Below are positions 18,719 through 26,597 of a stretch of 64,000 bases of DNA, in pieces (positions within the stretch are counted from its first letter, which is position 1; each line of letters starts with the position of its first letter). The position numbers and the translations under genes are program-made. The notes below the pieces were generated by a model, which did not search any database, had not been told where the DNA came from, and worked only from the letters and a program-made list of their open reading frames with translations. The stretch covers positions 19,929-83,928 of the forward strand of contig NZ_ML058609.1 of the NCBI RefSeq assembly GCF_003635165.1. The letters are read 5' to 3'. Source of the stretch: Burkholderia sp. Nafp2/4-1b (GTDB lineage: Bacteria > Pseudomonadota > Gammaproteobacteria > Burkholderiales > Burkholderiaceae).

Positions 18719-19363
18719 ATGTATGTCCCCGCCGATTTCGCCGAATCCCGCCCCGATGTGCTGCGCGAACTGATCGTCCAGCATCCGTTCGGCAGCCTGA
18801 TCACGCACGGGGAGAGCGGGCTCGACGCGAACCATATTCCGTTCGAACTGCTGCCGGCTGACGGCGGCCTCGGCGAGCTGCATGCGCACGTCGCGCGCGC
18901 GAATCCGGTCTGGCAGGCGGTCCAGAACGGCGACGAGGTGCTCGTGATCTTCCGCGCCGGCGACGCCTACATCTCGCCGAACTGGTATCCGAGCAAGCAC
19001 GTCGCGCATCGGCAGGTGCCGACGTGGAACTACGTGGTCGTGCACGCGCACGGCCGCATCACGGTGCGCGACGACGAGAAGTTCGTGCGCGGTGTGGTCG
19101 CGCGGCTCACGCGCACGCACGAGGCGTCGCAGCCGGTGCCGTGGAAGATGGCCGATGCGCCGAAGGACTATCTCGACACGATGCTGCAGTCGATCGTCGG
19201 GCTGCAGATCGAGATCACGCGGCTCGTCGGCAAGCGCAAGCTTGGGCAGAACAAGGCGGTCGACGACATCCGCGGCGCCGGCGACGGGCTGATCGCGGAA
19301 GGCCATCTCGCGATCGGCGAGGCGATGCTGGCGGAGGCCGAAGCGAAGCGGAAGCAAGGCTGA
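18719..19363 (+). CDS. PaiB-like FMN-binding regulator
   Basis: 214 residues, full length for the family. MYVPADFAESRPDVLRELI and HPFGSLITHGESGLDANHIPFEL are the conserved PaiB opening. GDEVLVIFRAGDAYISPNWY and PTWNYVVVHAHGRI follow, and LQSIVGLQIEITRLVGKRKLGQNK is near the end. Members bind FMN on a split-barrel fold and were described as negative regulators of degradative genes in Bacillus; the biochemical role in proteobacteria is unclear. It is transcribed away from the MocR gene, a pairing that suggests MocR control. Confidence 0.85.
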   Translation: MYVPADFAESRPDVLRELIVQHPFGSLITHGESGLDANHIPFELLPADGGLGELHAHVARANPVWQAVQNGDEVLVIFRAGDAYISPNWYPSKHVAHRQVPTWNYVVVHAHGRITVRDDEKFVRGVVARLTRTHEASQPVPWKMADAPKDYLDTMLQSIVGLQIEITRLVGKRKLGQNKAVDDIRGAGDGLIAEGHLAIGEAMLAEAEAKRKQG

Positions 19364-19371
19364 TGAATCGC

Positions 19372-19395
19372 GCGGGGCGCATGCCGCGGCCCCGC
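19372..19395. terminator. Hairpin between convergent paiB-like and redoxin genes
   Basis: GCGGGGC (19372-19378) and GCCCCGC (19389-19395) are a perfect 7-bp inverted repeat with a 10-base loop, 8 bases after the paiB-like stop and 9 bases before the end of the convergent redoxin gene. There is no T tract on either side. Confidence 0.5.
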
Positions 19396-19404
19396 CGGCG
19401 CACG

Positions 19405-20001
19405 CTACTGCGTACGCGTCGCGCCCTTCATCCCGTTCGCGCCTGCGGCCGCCTGTGCCTGCGCCAGCGCCCCCCGAATCGCGGCCTCCGTCTTGTCATA
19501 CCCGCCTTCGCCATACCGCGTATAGACGACCTTCCCGTTCGCGTCGATCAGGTACAGCGCGGGCCAGTACTGGTTGCCGTACGCGCGCCACGTGTCGTAG
19601 CGGTTGTCCTGCGCGACCGGATACTGGATCCCGAAGCGCTTGAGCGCATCGGCGACGTTCTTCGCGTCGCGCTCGAACGGATATTCGGGCGTATGCACGC
19701 CGACCACCACGAGCCCCTGGTCGTGATACTTCCGGTACCAGTCGTTCACGTACGGAATCGTATGAATGCAGTTGATGCACGAGTACGTCCAGAAATCGAC
19801 CAGCACGACCTTGCCGCGCAGCTGGTCGAGCTTGAGCGGCGCGCTGTTGTGCCAGCGTTCGATGCCGGTGAAGTCGGGCGCCGGTGTGCCTTCCAGCGAC
19901 GCGGTCATGCCCGCGTCGTCGCGGGTGCCGGCGAACGCGGCGAGCCCGGCCGTGGCGGCGAGGGCGAGCACGAGGGCGGCGGTCTTGAATCGGGGCAGCA
20001 T
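19405..20001 (-). CDS. Periplasmic TlpA/DipZ-like thioredoxin-fold protein
   Basis: 198 residues with a signal peptide (about 1-25, AALVLALAATAGLAAFAG). Thioredoxin-fold core: GKVVLVDFWTYSCINCIHT with active-site Cys75-Ile-Asn-Cys78, then VVVGVHTPEYPFERDAKNV and the cis-Pro region NQYWPALYLIDANGKVVY. The C-I-N-C pair and the HTPE motif are typical of the redoxin domain found in DipZ/CcdA-associated proteins. It is predicted to be a thiol-disulfide exchange protein in the periplasm. A GGAG ribosome site lies 8 bases before the ATG. It is divergent from the two-component genes. Confidence 0.88.
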   Translation of the reverse strand: MLPRFKTAALVLALAATAGLAAFAGTRDDAGMTASLEGTPAPDFTGIERWHNSAPLKLDQLRGKVVLVDFWTYSCINCIHTIPYVNDWYRKYHDQGLVVVGVHTPEYPFERDAKNVADALKRFGIQYPVAQDNRYDTWRAYGNQYWPALYLIDANGKVVYTRYGEGGYDKTEAAIRGALAQAQAAAGANGMKGATRTQ

Positions 20002-20223
20002 GGCGGTTCTCCGGGTGGGCCGGCCGCCGCGCGAGTGCGTCGGCCGGACAGGTTTCGACAGCCCTCATTGGGCCGCGCCGACGTATCTGCGATGTGTCCG
20101 GCCGGCCGCGCGTGTGCAATGTTGTGTGTCGCCATGGCGGCGCGATACATTGGGATACAAACGCGGGCCGGCTGTGCGGTATAAAAGCGGACATCGCCTG
20201 CGGCAACATCACGACACCGACTC

Positions 20224-20964
20224 ATGGACAAGACCGACCACGTACTCATCGTCGACGACGATCGCGCGATCCGCGAGCTGATCGCGGATTACCTCGAGAA
20301 GAACGGCATGCGCGTGTCGCTCGCCGCGAACGGCCGCGAGATGCGCAACGTGCTCGACGACGGCGCGCCCGACCTGATCGTGCTCGACCTGATGCTGCCC
20401 GGCGAGGACGGCCTCACGCTGTGCCGCGACCTGCGCGCCGGCCGGTTCCGTACGGTGCCGGTGCTGATGCTGACCGCGCGCGGCGAGGAAACCGACCGCA
20501 TCATCGGCCTCGAGATGGGCGCCGACGACTATCTCGCGAAGCCGTTCGCGGTGCGCGAGCTGCTCGCGCGGATCCGCTCGGTGCTGCGGCGCGCGCGGAT
20601 GCTGCCGCCCGGCATGCAGGTAACGGAAACGGCCGCGATGCTCGCGTTCGGCGAATGGCGGCTCGACACGACGGGGCGGCACCTGCTCGACACCGAAGGC
20701 ACGCTGGTCGCGCTGAGTGGCGCCGAATACCGGCTGCTGCGCGTGTTCCTCGACAATCCGCAGCGCGTGCTGACGCGCGACCAGTTGCTCAACCTCACGC
20801 AGGGCCGGCAGTCCGATCCGTTCGACCGGTCGATCGACCTGCTGGTGAGCCGGCTGCGCCAGCGGCTGCGCGACGGCGCGCGCGAGCCGCGCTACATCAA
20901 GACGCTGCGCAACGAGGGCTACGTGTTCTCGTCGGCGGTGACCTCGGTGGAAGGCGACGCATGA
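20224..20964 (+). CDS. OmpR-family response regulator
   Basis: 246 residues. Receiver domain with acidic pocket VDDDRAIRELI, phospho-acceptor Asp55 (LIVLDLMLPGEDG), Thr in MLTARGEE and Lys in YLAKPFAVRELLARI. The C-terminal winged-helix (about 140-240) has VALSGAEYRLLRVFLDNP and SIDLLVSRLRQRLRD, and it ends YIKTLRNEGYVF as in OmpR/PhoB. Its stop overlaps the start of the histidine kinase gene (ATGA). Targets are unknown; the divergent redoxin gene is a possible one. Confidence 0.93.
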   Translation: MDKTDHVLIVDDDRAIRELIADYLEKNGMRVSLAANGREMRNVLDDGAPDLIVLDLMLPGEDGLTLCRDLRAGRFRTVPVLMLTARGEETDRIIGLEMGADDYLAKPFAVRELLARIRSVLRRARMLPPGMQVTETAAMLAFGEWRLDTTGRHLLDTEGTLVALSGAEYRLLRVFLDNPQRVLTRDQLLNLTQGRQSDPFDRSIDLLVSRLRQRLRDGAREPRYIKTLRNEGYVFSSAVTSVEGDA

Positions 20965-22283
20965 GCGCGCGCACGCCGTGGCACTGGCCGCGCTCGCTGT
21001 TCGCGCGGCTCGCGCTGATCCTGTGCGTGGGCCTCGCGCTCGCGCAGACGCTGTCGTTCTGGCTCACCGTGATGGAGCGCGACCAGGCGACCACCAACCT
21101 GATGATGGGCTACATCGAGCGCGAGGTCGCGAGCTCGGTCGCGCTGCTCGATCATCTGCCGCCGGAGCAGCGCGCTGCGTGGCTGCCGCGTCTCGCACGG
21201 CGCAGCTACGCGTTCATCCTCGGGCCCGGCGAAACCGGCACGCCGCCGGAGGCGCGGCTGTCGGCGCGCGTCGAGCGCTCGATCTCGGACGGCATCGGCG
21301 GCGACTATCCGCTGACCGCGAACGCAATCCCCGGCGATCGCGAGCATCTGCAGGTGCACCTGCGCCTGACCGACGGCTCGCCGCTAACGATCGACATTCA
21401 CCCGATGTCGACGGTGCCGCTGTCGGGCTGGCTGCCGGCCGTGCTCGCGCTGCAGCTCGCGGTGCTGGCCGCGTGCTGCTGGCTCGCGGTGCGGCTCGCG
21501 ACACGGCCGCTCAAGCAGCTCGCGCAGGCCGCCGACGCGCTCGGCCCCGACCTGAAGGGCGAACGCCTGAGCGAGGAGGGGCCGTCGGAAGTCGCGCGTG
21601 CCGCGCGGGCGTTCAACGCGATGCAGGACCGCATCGCGCAGTACATGGCGGAGCGCATGCAGATCCTTGCGTCGATCTCGCACGATCTGCAGACGCCGAT
21701 CACGCGGATGCGGTTGCGCGTCGACGTGATGGACGACGACACGCAGGGCGCGAAGATGCGCCAGGACCTGATCGAGATGGAACATCTCGTGAAGGAGGGC
21801 GTCGCGTATGCACGCACGCTGCACGGCACGGAAGAGGCCGCGCGCCGCATCGACCTCGATGCGCTGCTCGACAGCATCGTATGCGACTACACGGATGCGG
21901 GGCAGGACGTCGCGCTGCACAGCGGCGGCCCGCTCGCGCTCGTCACGCGGCCGAAGGCACTGCGCCGGATCGTCGGCAACCTCGTCGACAACGCGCTGAA
22001 GTTCGCGGGCGCGGCCGAGATCGACGTGCAGGCGGCGCCGGGCGGCGGCGCGGTCATCGCGGTGCTCGACCGCGGGCCCGGCATTCCGGACGATCAGCTC
22101 GATGCGGTGTTCGAACCGTTCCGGCGCGTGGAAACGTCGCGCAATCGCGAGACGGGCGGGACGGGGCTCGGCCTCGCGATCGCGCGGCAACTCGCGCTCG
22201 CGATGGGCGGCACGCTCACGTTGCGCAACCGGGTGGATGGCGGCGGCCTCGAAGCGCGCTTGACGCTGGCGAATGCGGGGTGA
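20961..22283 (+). CDS. Sensor histidine kinase partner of the OmpR-type regulator
   Basis: 440 residues. Membrane segment about 14-36, periplasmic sensor loop about 37-155, second membrane segment about 158-180 (LALQLAVLAACCWLAV), HAMP about 181-232, and HisKA with ASISHDLQTPITRMRLR (phospho-acceptor His241). The ATPase domain has the N box GNLVDNALKF, G1 DRGPGIPDDQL, F box FEPFRR and G2 GTGLGLAIARQLA. All boxes are intact. It phosphorylates the regulator encoded just upstream. The signal is unknown. Confidence 0.93.
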   Translation: MSARTPWHWPRSLFARLALILCVGLALAQTLSFWLTVMERDQATTNLMMGYIEREVASSVALLDHLPPEQRAAWLPRLARRSYAFILGPGETGTPPEARLSARVERSISDGIGGDYPLTANAIPGDREHLQVHLRLTDGSPLTIDIHPMSTVPLSGWLPAVLALQLAVLAACCWLAVRLATRPLKQLAQAADALGPDLKGERLSEEGPSEVARAARAFNAMQDRIAQYMAERMQILASISHDLQTPITRMRLRVDVMDDDTQGAKMRQDLIEMEHLVKEGVAYARTLHGTEEAARRIDLDALLDSIVCDYTDAGQDVALHSGGPLALVTRPKALRRIVGNLVDNALKFAGAAEIDVQAAPGGGAVIAVLDRGPGIPDDQLDAVFEPFRRVETSRNRETGGTGLGLAIARQLALAMGGTLTLRNRVDGGGLEARLTLANAG

Positions 22284-22300
22284 CGGCGCGTGACGCTGCG

Positions 22301-23035
22301 TCAGCACCGGCCGGTGCGCAGCGCGACGGTCCAGTCGTCGCGCCCGCGTGATGCCGCGGTGGCGGCAGCCGTGTGCCAGTCGTATTCGACCGCATGGAAC
22401 TCCGCGTGCCAGCCGGCGGGCGTGCGCGACACCATCGCGTAGCGCGCATGCGGCGAGCCGGTTTCGATCCGGTGCGGATGCGGTTGATCGTCCGTGTACG
22501 CCTGCAGCCCGACGCTGCCCGGATTGACGATCAGCCGGCCGTCGTCGAGCTGCGCGCTGCGCGGCACATGCGTGTGGCCGCACAGGATCAGCGATGCCGG
22601 CTCGTCGCCCGCACGTTGCGCGATTTCATCGCGAGTTGCCGCGCGGCAGCCGTCGGGCGTCACCGTTTCGAGAAAGTAGACGAGGTCGCTGGCGGGCGTG
22701 CCGTGCACCATCAGCACGTCGTCGTCGAGCGTCAGGCGTTCGGGCAGCGCGGCGAGCCACGCGCGATGCGCGTCGTGCAGCGTGTCGTGCGCCCAGCGGT
22801 CGGACAGGCGCATCGTGTCGCGCTCGCTGGTCAGCAACTGCCGCTCGTGATTGCCCTTGATGGTCGGCAGGTCGAGCGCGATCAGGCGGTCGGCCGTTTC
22901 GGCCGGGTGCAGTGCGCCCGATACGATGTCGCCGAGATTGACGATCAGGTCGGCGCCGCGGCGGCGCACGTCGTCGAGCACCGCGTCGAGCGCGGCGAGG
23001 TTGCCGTGGATGTCGGACAGCGCGGCGATTTTCAT
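22301..23035 (-). CDS. Calcineurin-like metallophosphoesterase (YfcE/MJ0936 type)
   Basis: 244 residues. The metal-site motifs are in order: ALSDIHGNLAALDAVL (D-x-H), LIVNLGDIVSGALHP (GD), IKGNHERQL (GNHE), and LILCGHTHVPRSAQLDDGRL (GHTH) followed by IVNPGSVGLQ. This is the single-domain phosphodiesterase/phosphatase family; the substrate is unknown. ATG 23035 directly precedes the conserved first strand (MKIAALSDIHG). It is convergent with the histidine kinase gene, with a 17-base gap. Confidence 0.87.
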   Translation of the reverse strand: MKIAALSDIHGNLAALDAVLDDVRRRGADLIVNLGDIVSGALHPAETADRLIALDLPTIKGNHERQLLTSERDTMRLSDRWAHDTLHDAHRAWLAALPERLTLDDDVLMVHGTPASDLVYFLETVTPDGCRAATRDEIAQRAGDEPASLILCGHTHVPRSAQLDDGRLIVNPGSVGLQAYTDDQPHPHRIETGSPHARYAMVSRTPAGWHAEFHAVEYDWHTAAATAASRGRDDWTVALRTGRC

Positions 23036-23156
23036 GACGAAGGAGTCGAGGCGGGGAACGGCGATTGTCGCGAATTCGGCGTGCGTCGTCCAATCGTGTC
23101 GACGGCGGCGCGTTCGCGGCGCGCGTCGAGCGCCGGTTCGTCTGCCGGCCGGCGCT

Positions 23157-23693
23157 TCAGTCGGTCGCGATGCGTGCGTACATCGCAAAGTCACCCGGCA
23201 CGCCGCGCACCATTCTGTATGCGCGCAGCAAGCCTTCGTACCGGTAGCCGCATTTCTGCAGCACGCGTTCAGAGCCGACGTTGCTGGTCAGTACGACGCC
23301 CTGCAGGCGCATGAAGCCGCCTTCGGCGAGCGCCCACGCGGTGACGCTCGCGCACAGCGCGCTCGCGATGCCGCGGCCCCAGTACGGCGGCGCAAGATCG
23401 TACGCAATTTCCGCCGAGCGGTTCGCCGTCGAGACCGTATGCAGCCCGATCGTGCCGGCGAGCGCGCCCGATGCGTCGTCGACGATCGCGAGACGGCGGA
23501 TCGAATCCGGATGAGCCGATTCGATACCATCGAACAGCGGCCGCAGATCGTCGCGCGAACGCAGGTTCCAGCTCGTGTGGCGAACGACGTCCGGGTTCGA
23601 CAGGTACGCGTACCACGCGTCGAGATCCGCGCGGTCGAGCTGGCGGAGCGACAGGCCAGGAAAGCCGGAGCGGGGCGGCGCGTCGACTCTCAT
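23157..23693 (-). CDS. GNAT-family N-acetyltransferase (RimJ/RimL-like)
   Basis: About 178 residues. LSLRQLDRADLDAWYAYLSN at the start, the acetyl-CoA loop region YDLAPPYWGRGIASALCASVTAWA (R/Q-x-x-G-x-G/A equivalent), and VVLTSNVGSERVLQKCGYRYEG at the end are typical of the RimJ/RimL branch, which acetylates protein N-termini or small amines. The acceptor is unknown. A GTG at 23723 would add 10 residues; neither start has a clear ribosome site. It is co-oriented with the LysE gene 43 bases upstream of it. Confidence 0.85.
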   Translation of the reverse strand: MRVDAPPRSGFPGLSLRQLDRADLDAWYAYLSNPDVVRHTSWNLRSRDDLRPLFDGIESAHPDSIRRLAIVDDASGALAGTIGLHTVSTANRSAEIAYDLAPPYWGRGIASALCASVTAWALAEGGFMRLQGVVLTSNVGSERVLQKCGYRYEGLLRAYRMVRGVPGDFAMYARIATD

Positions 23694-23735
23694 CGCGCCG
23701 CCGTTGCGAGCGATGCGACGCACATGCCGACGCGC

Positions 23736-24368
23736 CTACGCAGCATGACGCCGATACAGCGCAAGCGAACCGGCCAGCGCGAGCAGCATCGCGCCGCACG
23801 TGCGTTCGAGCCACAGCGCGCCCGCGCGCTTGAGCAGCCGCACCGCGCGTGCGCCGAGCAGCGCGTAGCCGAACATCACCGCACCGTCGAGCAGCGCGAA
23901 CGTGACGGCGAGCGCGACGTATTGCGGCGCGAGCGCCGCTGACGGATCGAGGAACTGCGGCAGGAACGCGGAGAAGAACAGATAGCCCTTCGGATTCGTC
24001 ACCGCGGTGAGGAAGCTCTTCGCGAAGATCGACGCGTTGCGCTCGGGCGCCCCGCCACCGTGCGCGGCGGCAACGTCCAGCGAGCCCTTCGACGTGAGCA
24101 GCCGGACGCCGACATACGCGAGATAGGCGGCGCCGAGCCATTTCACGACCGAGAACCAGAACGCCGACGCCATCAGCAGCGCGCCGAGGCCGAGCGCGAC
24201 CGCGACGATGAGCACGAAGTCGGACAGCATTGCGCCGGCGAAGCCGTAGGCCGCGCGGCGCACGCCGTAGCGCGAGCCGTTGGTCAGCGCGAGCAGCACG
24301 GTCGGGCCGGGCGTCGCGATTCCGACGAACGCGACGGCGGCGAAGATCAGCAGGGTCGTTTGATGCAT
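23736..24368 (-). CDS. LysE/RhtB-family amino-acid exporter
   Basis: 210 residues, six predicted membrane helices. TTLLIFAAVAFVGIATPGPT with the ATPGP signature near the N-terminus, NGSRYGVRRAAYGFAGA after helix 1, WLGAAYLAYVGVRLL and FLTAVTNPKGYLFFSAFLPQF are hallmark LysE/RhtB segments. It exports amino acids or derivatives across the inner membrane; the substrate cannot be assigned. The downstream GNAT gene may be in the same transcript. Confidence 0.9.
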   Translation of the reverse strand: MHQTTLLIFAAVAFVGIATPGPTVLLALTNGSRYGVRRAAYGFAGAMLSDFVLIVAVALGLGALLMASAFWFSVVKWLGAAYLAYVGVRLLTSKGSLDVAAAHGGGAPERNASIFAKSFLTAVTNPKGYLFFSAFLPQFLDPSAALAPQYVALAVTFALLDGAVMFGYALLGARAVRLLKRAGALWLERTCGAMLLALAGSLALYRRHAA

Positions 24369-24693
24369 GACGAAGGCTCCCGTGGCAGGTGCGCGCTCGA
24401 TTATCGGGCGCGCGTCGCCGCGCTGTACAGCGTCGTTCGCCGCGCGGCCGATTATCTCGAATTCGGCAAGAAGCTGTTTTCATTATTGCGCTATCGACCG
24501 GAACCGGTTCCAACTACCATGGCGGCCGCGGCGGGAATGCCTGCCGTGACGCCGCGCGCGCGTATCGCACGCGTGCATTCCCGCGTGCGGCGCGCCGCCG
24601 GCCTTGCCATACCGAGCACGGCGAATCTCGCCGACCGTACGCGTTACTCGCCTAGAACAACGGGTTCATCGCCCGGAGAGACGCTAAACAACC
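24369..24693. other. Intergenic region between lysE-like gene and porin
   Basis: About 325 bases upstream of two divergent genes. A more AT-rich patch (TGTTTTCATTATTGCGCTAT, around 24475-24494) may be promoter DNA for the porin. No gene or repeat was recognised. Confidence 0.45.
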
Positions 24694-25887
24694 ATGAACA
24701 AGCAACTGATCGCAGCACCGCTGCTGCTCTCGCTCGCGGGCATCGCGGCCGCGCAAAGCTCCGTCACGCTGTACGGCATCGTCGACGCGGGCGTGACCTA
24801 TCGCAGCAACGAACGGGTCGGCTCGCCGGGCGCGTACACCGGGCATTCGGACGTCGGCCTGACGACCGGCAACCTGTCCGGCAGCCGCTGGGGCATCAAG
24901 GGTGCCGAGGATCTCGGCGGCGGGATGCGCGCGCTGTTCGTGCTCGAGAACGGCTTCGACATCACCAACGGCACGTCGGGCCAGGGTGGTCGGCAGTTCG
25001 GCCGCCAGGCGTTCGTCGGCGTCGGCAGCGACCGCTACGGCACGATCACGCTCGGCCGCCAGTACACGTCGCTCGACGACTTCGTGAGCCCGGTCGGCCC
25101 GTCGTCGTTCATCGGCGGCTTCGGCGCGCACCCGGGCGACATCGACGATCTCGACCAGACCGCGCGTGTCGACAGCTCGATCAAGTACACGAGCGCGAAC
25201 TACGCGGGCTTCACGTTCGGCGCGTTGTACGGCTTCGGCAGCCAGCCGGGCAGCATGAAGCAGCGCAACACCTGGAGCGTCGGCGCGGCGTACGCGGCCG
25301 GGCCGCTGCGCGTGGGCGTCGGCTACGAGCGTTCGGACAACAGCAAGACCGGCGCGACCGATCCGACCGCCGGCAAGTGGCAAAGCACTGACGACGGCCT
25401 GTTCAACTCGTCGATCAACGAAGGCTATGCAAGCGCGCAGTCGCAGCAGATCATCGCGACCGGCGCGACGTACGACTTCGGCCCGGCTGTCGTCGGCGTG
25501 AACTACAGCAACGTGCAGTATCGCAGCGGCGCGCAGTCGCTGTTCAGCGGCCACGCGACCTTCAACGTCGCGGGCGTGTTCACGCGCTGGAACGTGCAGC
25601 CGCAGACGCAACTGTTCGCCGGCTACAGCTACACGCGCGGCAGCGACGTCGACGGCATCGACAACCGCGCGCAGTATCACAACGTGACGCTCGGCGCGGT
25701 CTACGACCTGTCGAAGCGCACCAGTGTGTACTTGCTCGGCGCGTACCAGCATGCGTCGGGCACGACGCTCGATGCACGCGGCCGGCCGGTGGCCGCGACG
25801 GCGTCGGTGTCGGACAAGGCGAACGGCCATTCGTCCGACTCGCGCTCGCAAGCGATCGTGAGCCTCGGGCTGCGGCAGAAGTTCTGA
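24694..25887 (+). CDS. General porin (OmpC/Gram-negative porin family), second copy
   Basis: 397 residues. Signal peptide MNKQLIAAPLLLSLAGIAAA, then QSSVTLYGIVDAGVTYRSNE. The conserved strands RWGIKGAEDLGGGMRALFVL and RQFGRQAFVGVG and the C-terminal Phe (LRQKF) define the 16-strand Burkholderia porin family. Loop regions differ from the other two porins here, so it is not a recent duplicate. It is monocistronic as far as visible, and a perfect 12-bp hairpin follows 15 bases after the stop. Confidence 0.92.
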   Translation: MNKQLIAAPLLLSLAGIAAAQSSVTLYGIVDAGVTYRSNERVGSPGAYTGHSDVGLTTGNLSGSRWGIKGAEDLGGGMRALFVLENGFDITNGTSGQGGRQFGRQAFVGVGSDRYGTITLGRQYTSLDDFVSPVGPSSFIGGFGAHPGDIDDLDQTARVDSSIKYTSANYAGFTFGALYGFGSQPGSMKQRNTWSVGAAYAAGPLRVGVGYERSDNSKTGATDPTAGKWQSTDDGLFNSSINEGYASAQSQQIIATGATYDFGPAVVGVNYSNVQYRSGAQSLFSGHATFNVAGVFTRWNVQPQTQLFAGYSYTRGSDVDGIDNRAQYHNVTLGAVYDLSKRTSVYLLGAYQHASGTTLDARGRPVAATASVSDKANGHSSDSRSQAIVSLGLRQKF

Positions 25888-26597
25888 CGCGCGCGATCGG
25901 CTGCAGGTGCCCGCGGCGGGCACCTGCCCGACGATCTGCGGCCGACGATGCATCAGGTCTACCGGCAGCGCGCGATCGACATCGTCGATGCGCTGCCCAA
26001 TTACCGCGACGGCCGGGACGGCCCGACGTTCGACCGCGCGAGCTGACCTGAACCGGCCGGCACGCCCCGCGAGCGGGCGGCCTTTTCCATTTGCCGTTGG
26101 TGGTCCGTCCATCACCGCCGGCACGGCACTTCGTCATCCTTATCCTCTCGCTCTCGCCACGGCATTCCGCCGCGCGTCGCCTTATTTCACTTCTTCACGA
26201 TTGGCCGCGGCATTTCGGCACGCAATCTGCGCGCTCGATTCCGCAATGCAGCATGCGCCGGATAATATTTTTTCTCTTTCATTTCAATTTCGATTTGTAA
26301 TCATTGAATCGCTTGGACGGCAATGAAACTCGATGCGTGCACATCAGAAAAAATGACGTAATTGCATTGGGGAAATCCGGAACAAAATTCCGAAGCCGTC
26401 AGCGCGCGACAGCACCATATGGCGGCGAACCATCATGCTGATCCCGGAATGCACAATCGATGGTCAACCCGCGTCGCGCTGTAAAAGAACGTAATGGGAA
26501 ATTCGTGGCGGCATTGAACCGGTTTTTACAGAAATCACCGATATTTCACACGCGTCGAATTAGAGTATCGACAAACGATCGTCCGGGAGCATCATTC
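25888..26597. other. 710-base intergenic region, second half AT-rich
   Basis: The first part holds the porin terminator. It is followed by a short open stretch with gene-like composition (ATG at 25948, stop at 26044-26046, 32 codons, beginning MHQVYRQRAIDIVD) that may be a remnant of a lost gene. From about 26150 the DNA becomes AT-rich (for example TAATATTTTTTCTCTTTC near 26263) up to the start of the secreted propeller gene, which resembles a long regulated promoter region. No functional RNA was recognised. Confidence 0.45.
25903..25927 (+). terminator. Perfect hairpin after the second porin gene
   Basis: GCAGGTGCCCGC (25903-25914) and GCGGGCACCTGC (25916-25927) are a perfect 12-bp inverted repeat around one central base, 15 bases downstream of the porin stop. 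It is very stable and likely ends porin transcription, although no T run follows. Confidence 0.6.
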
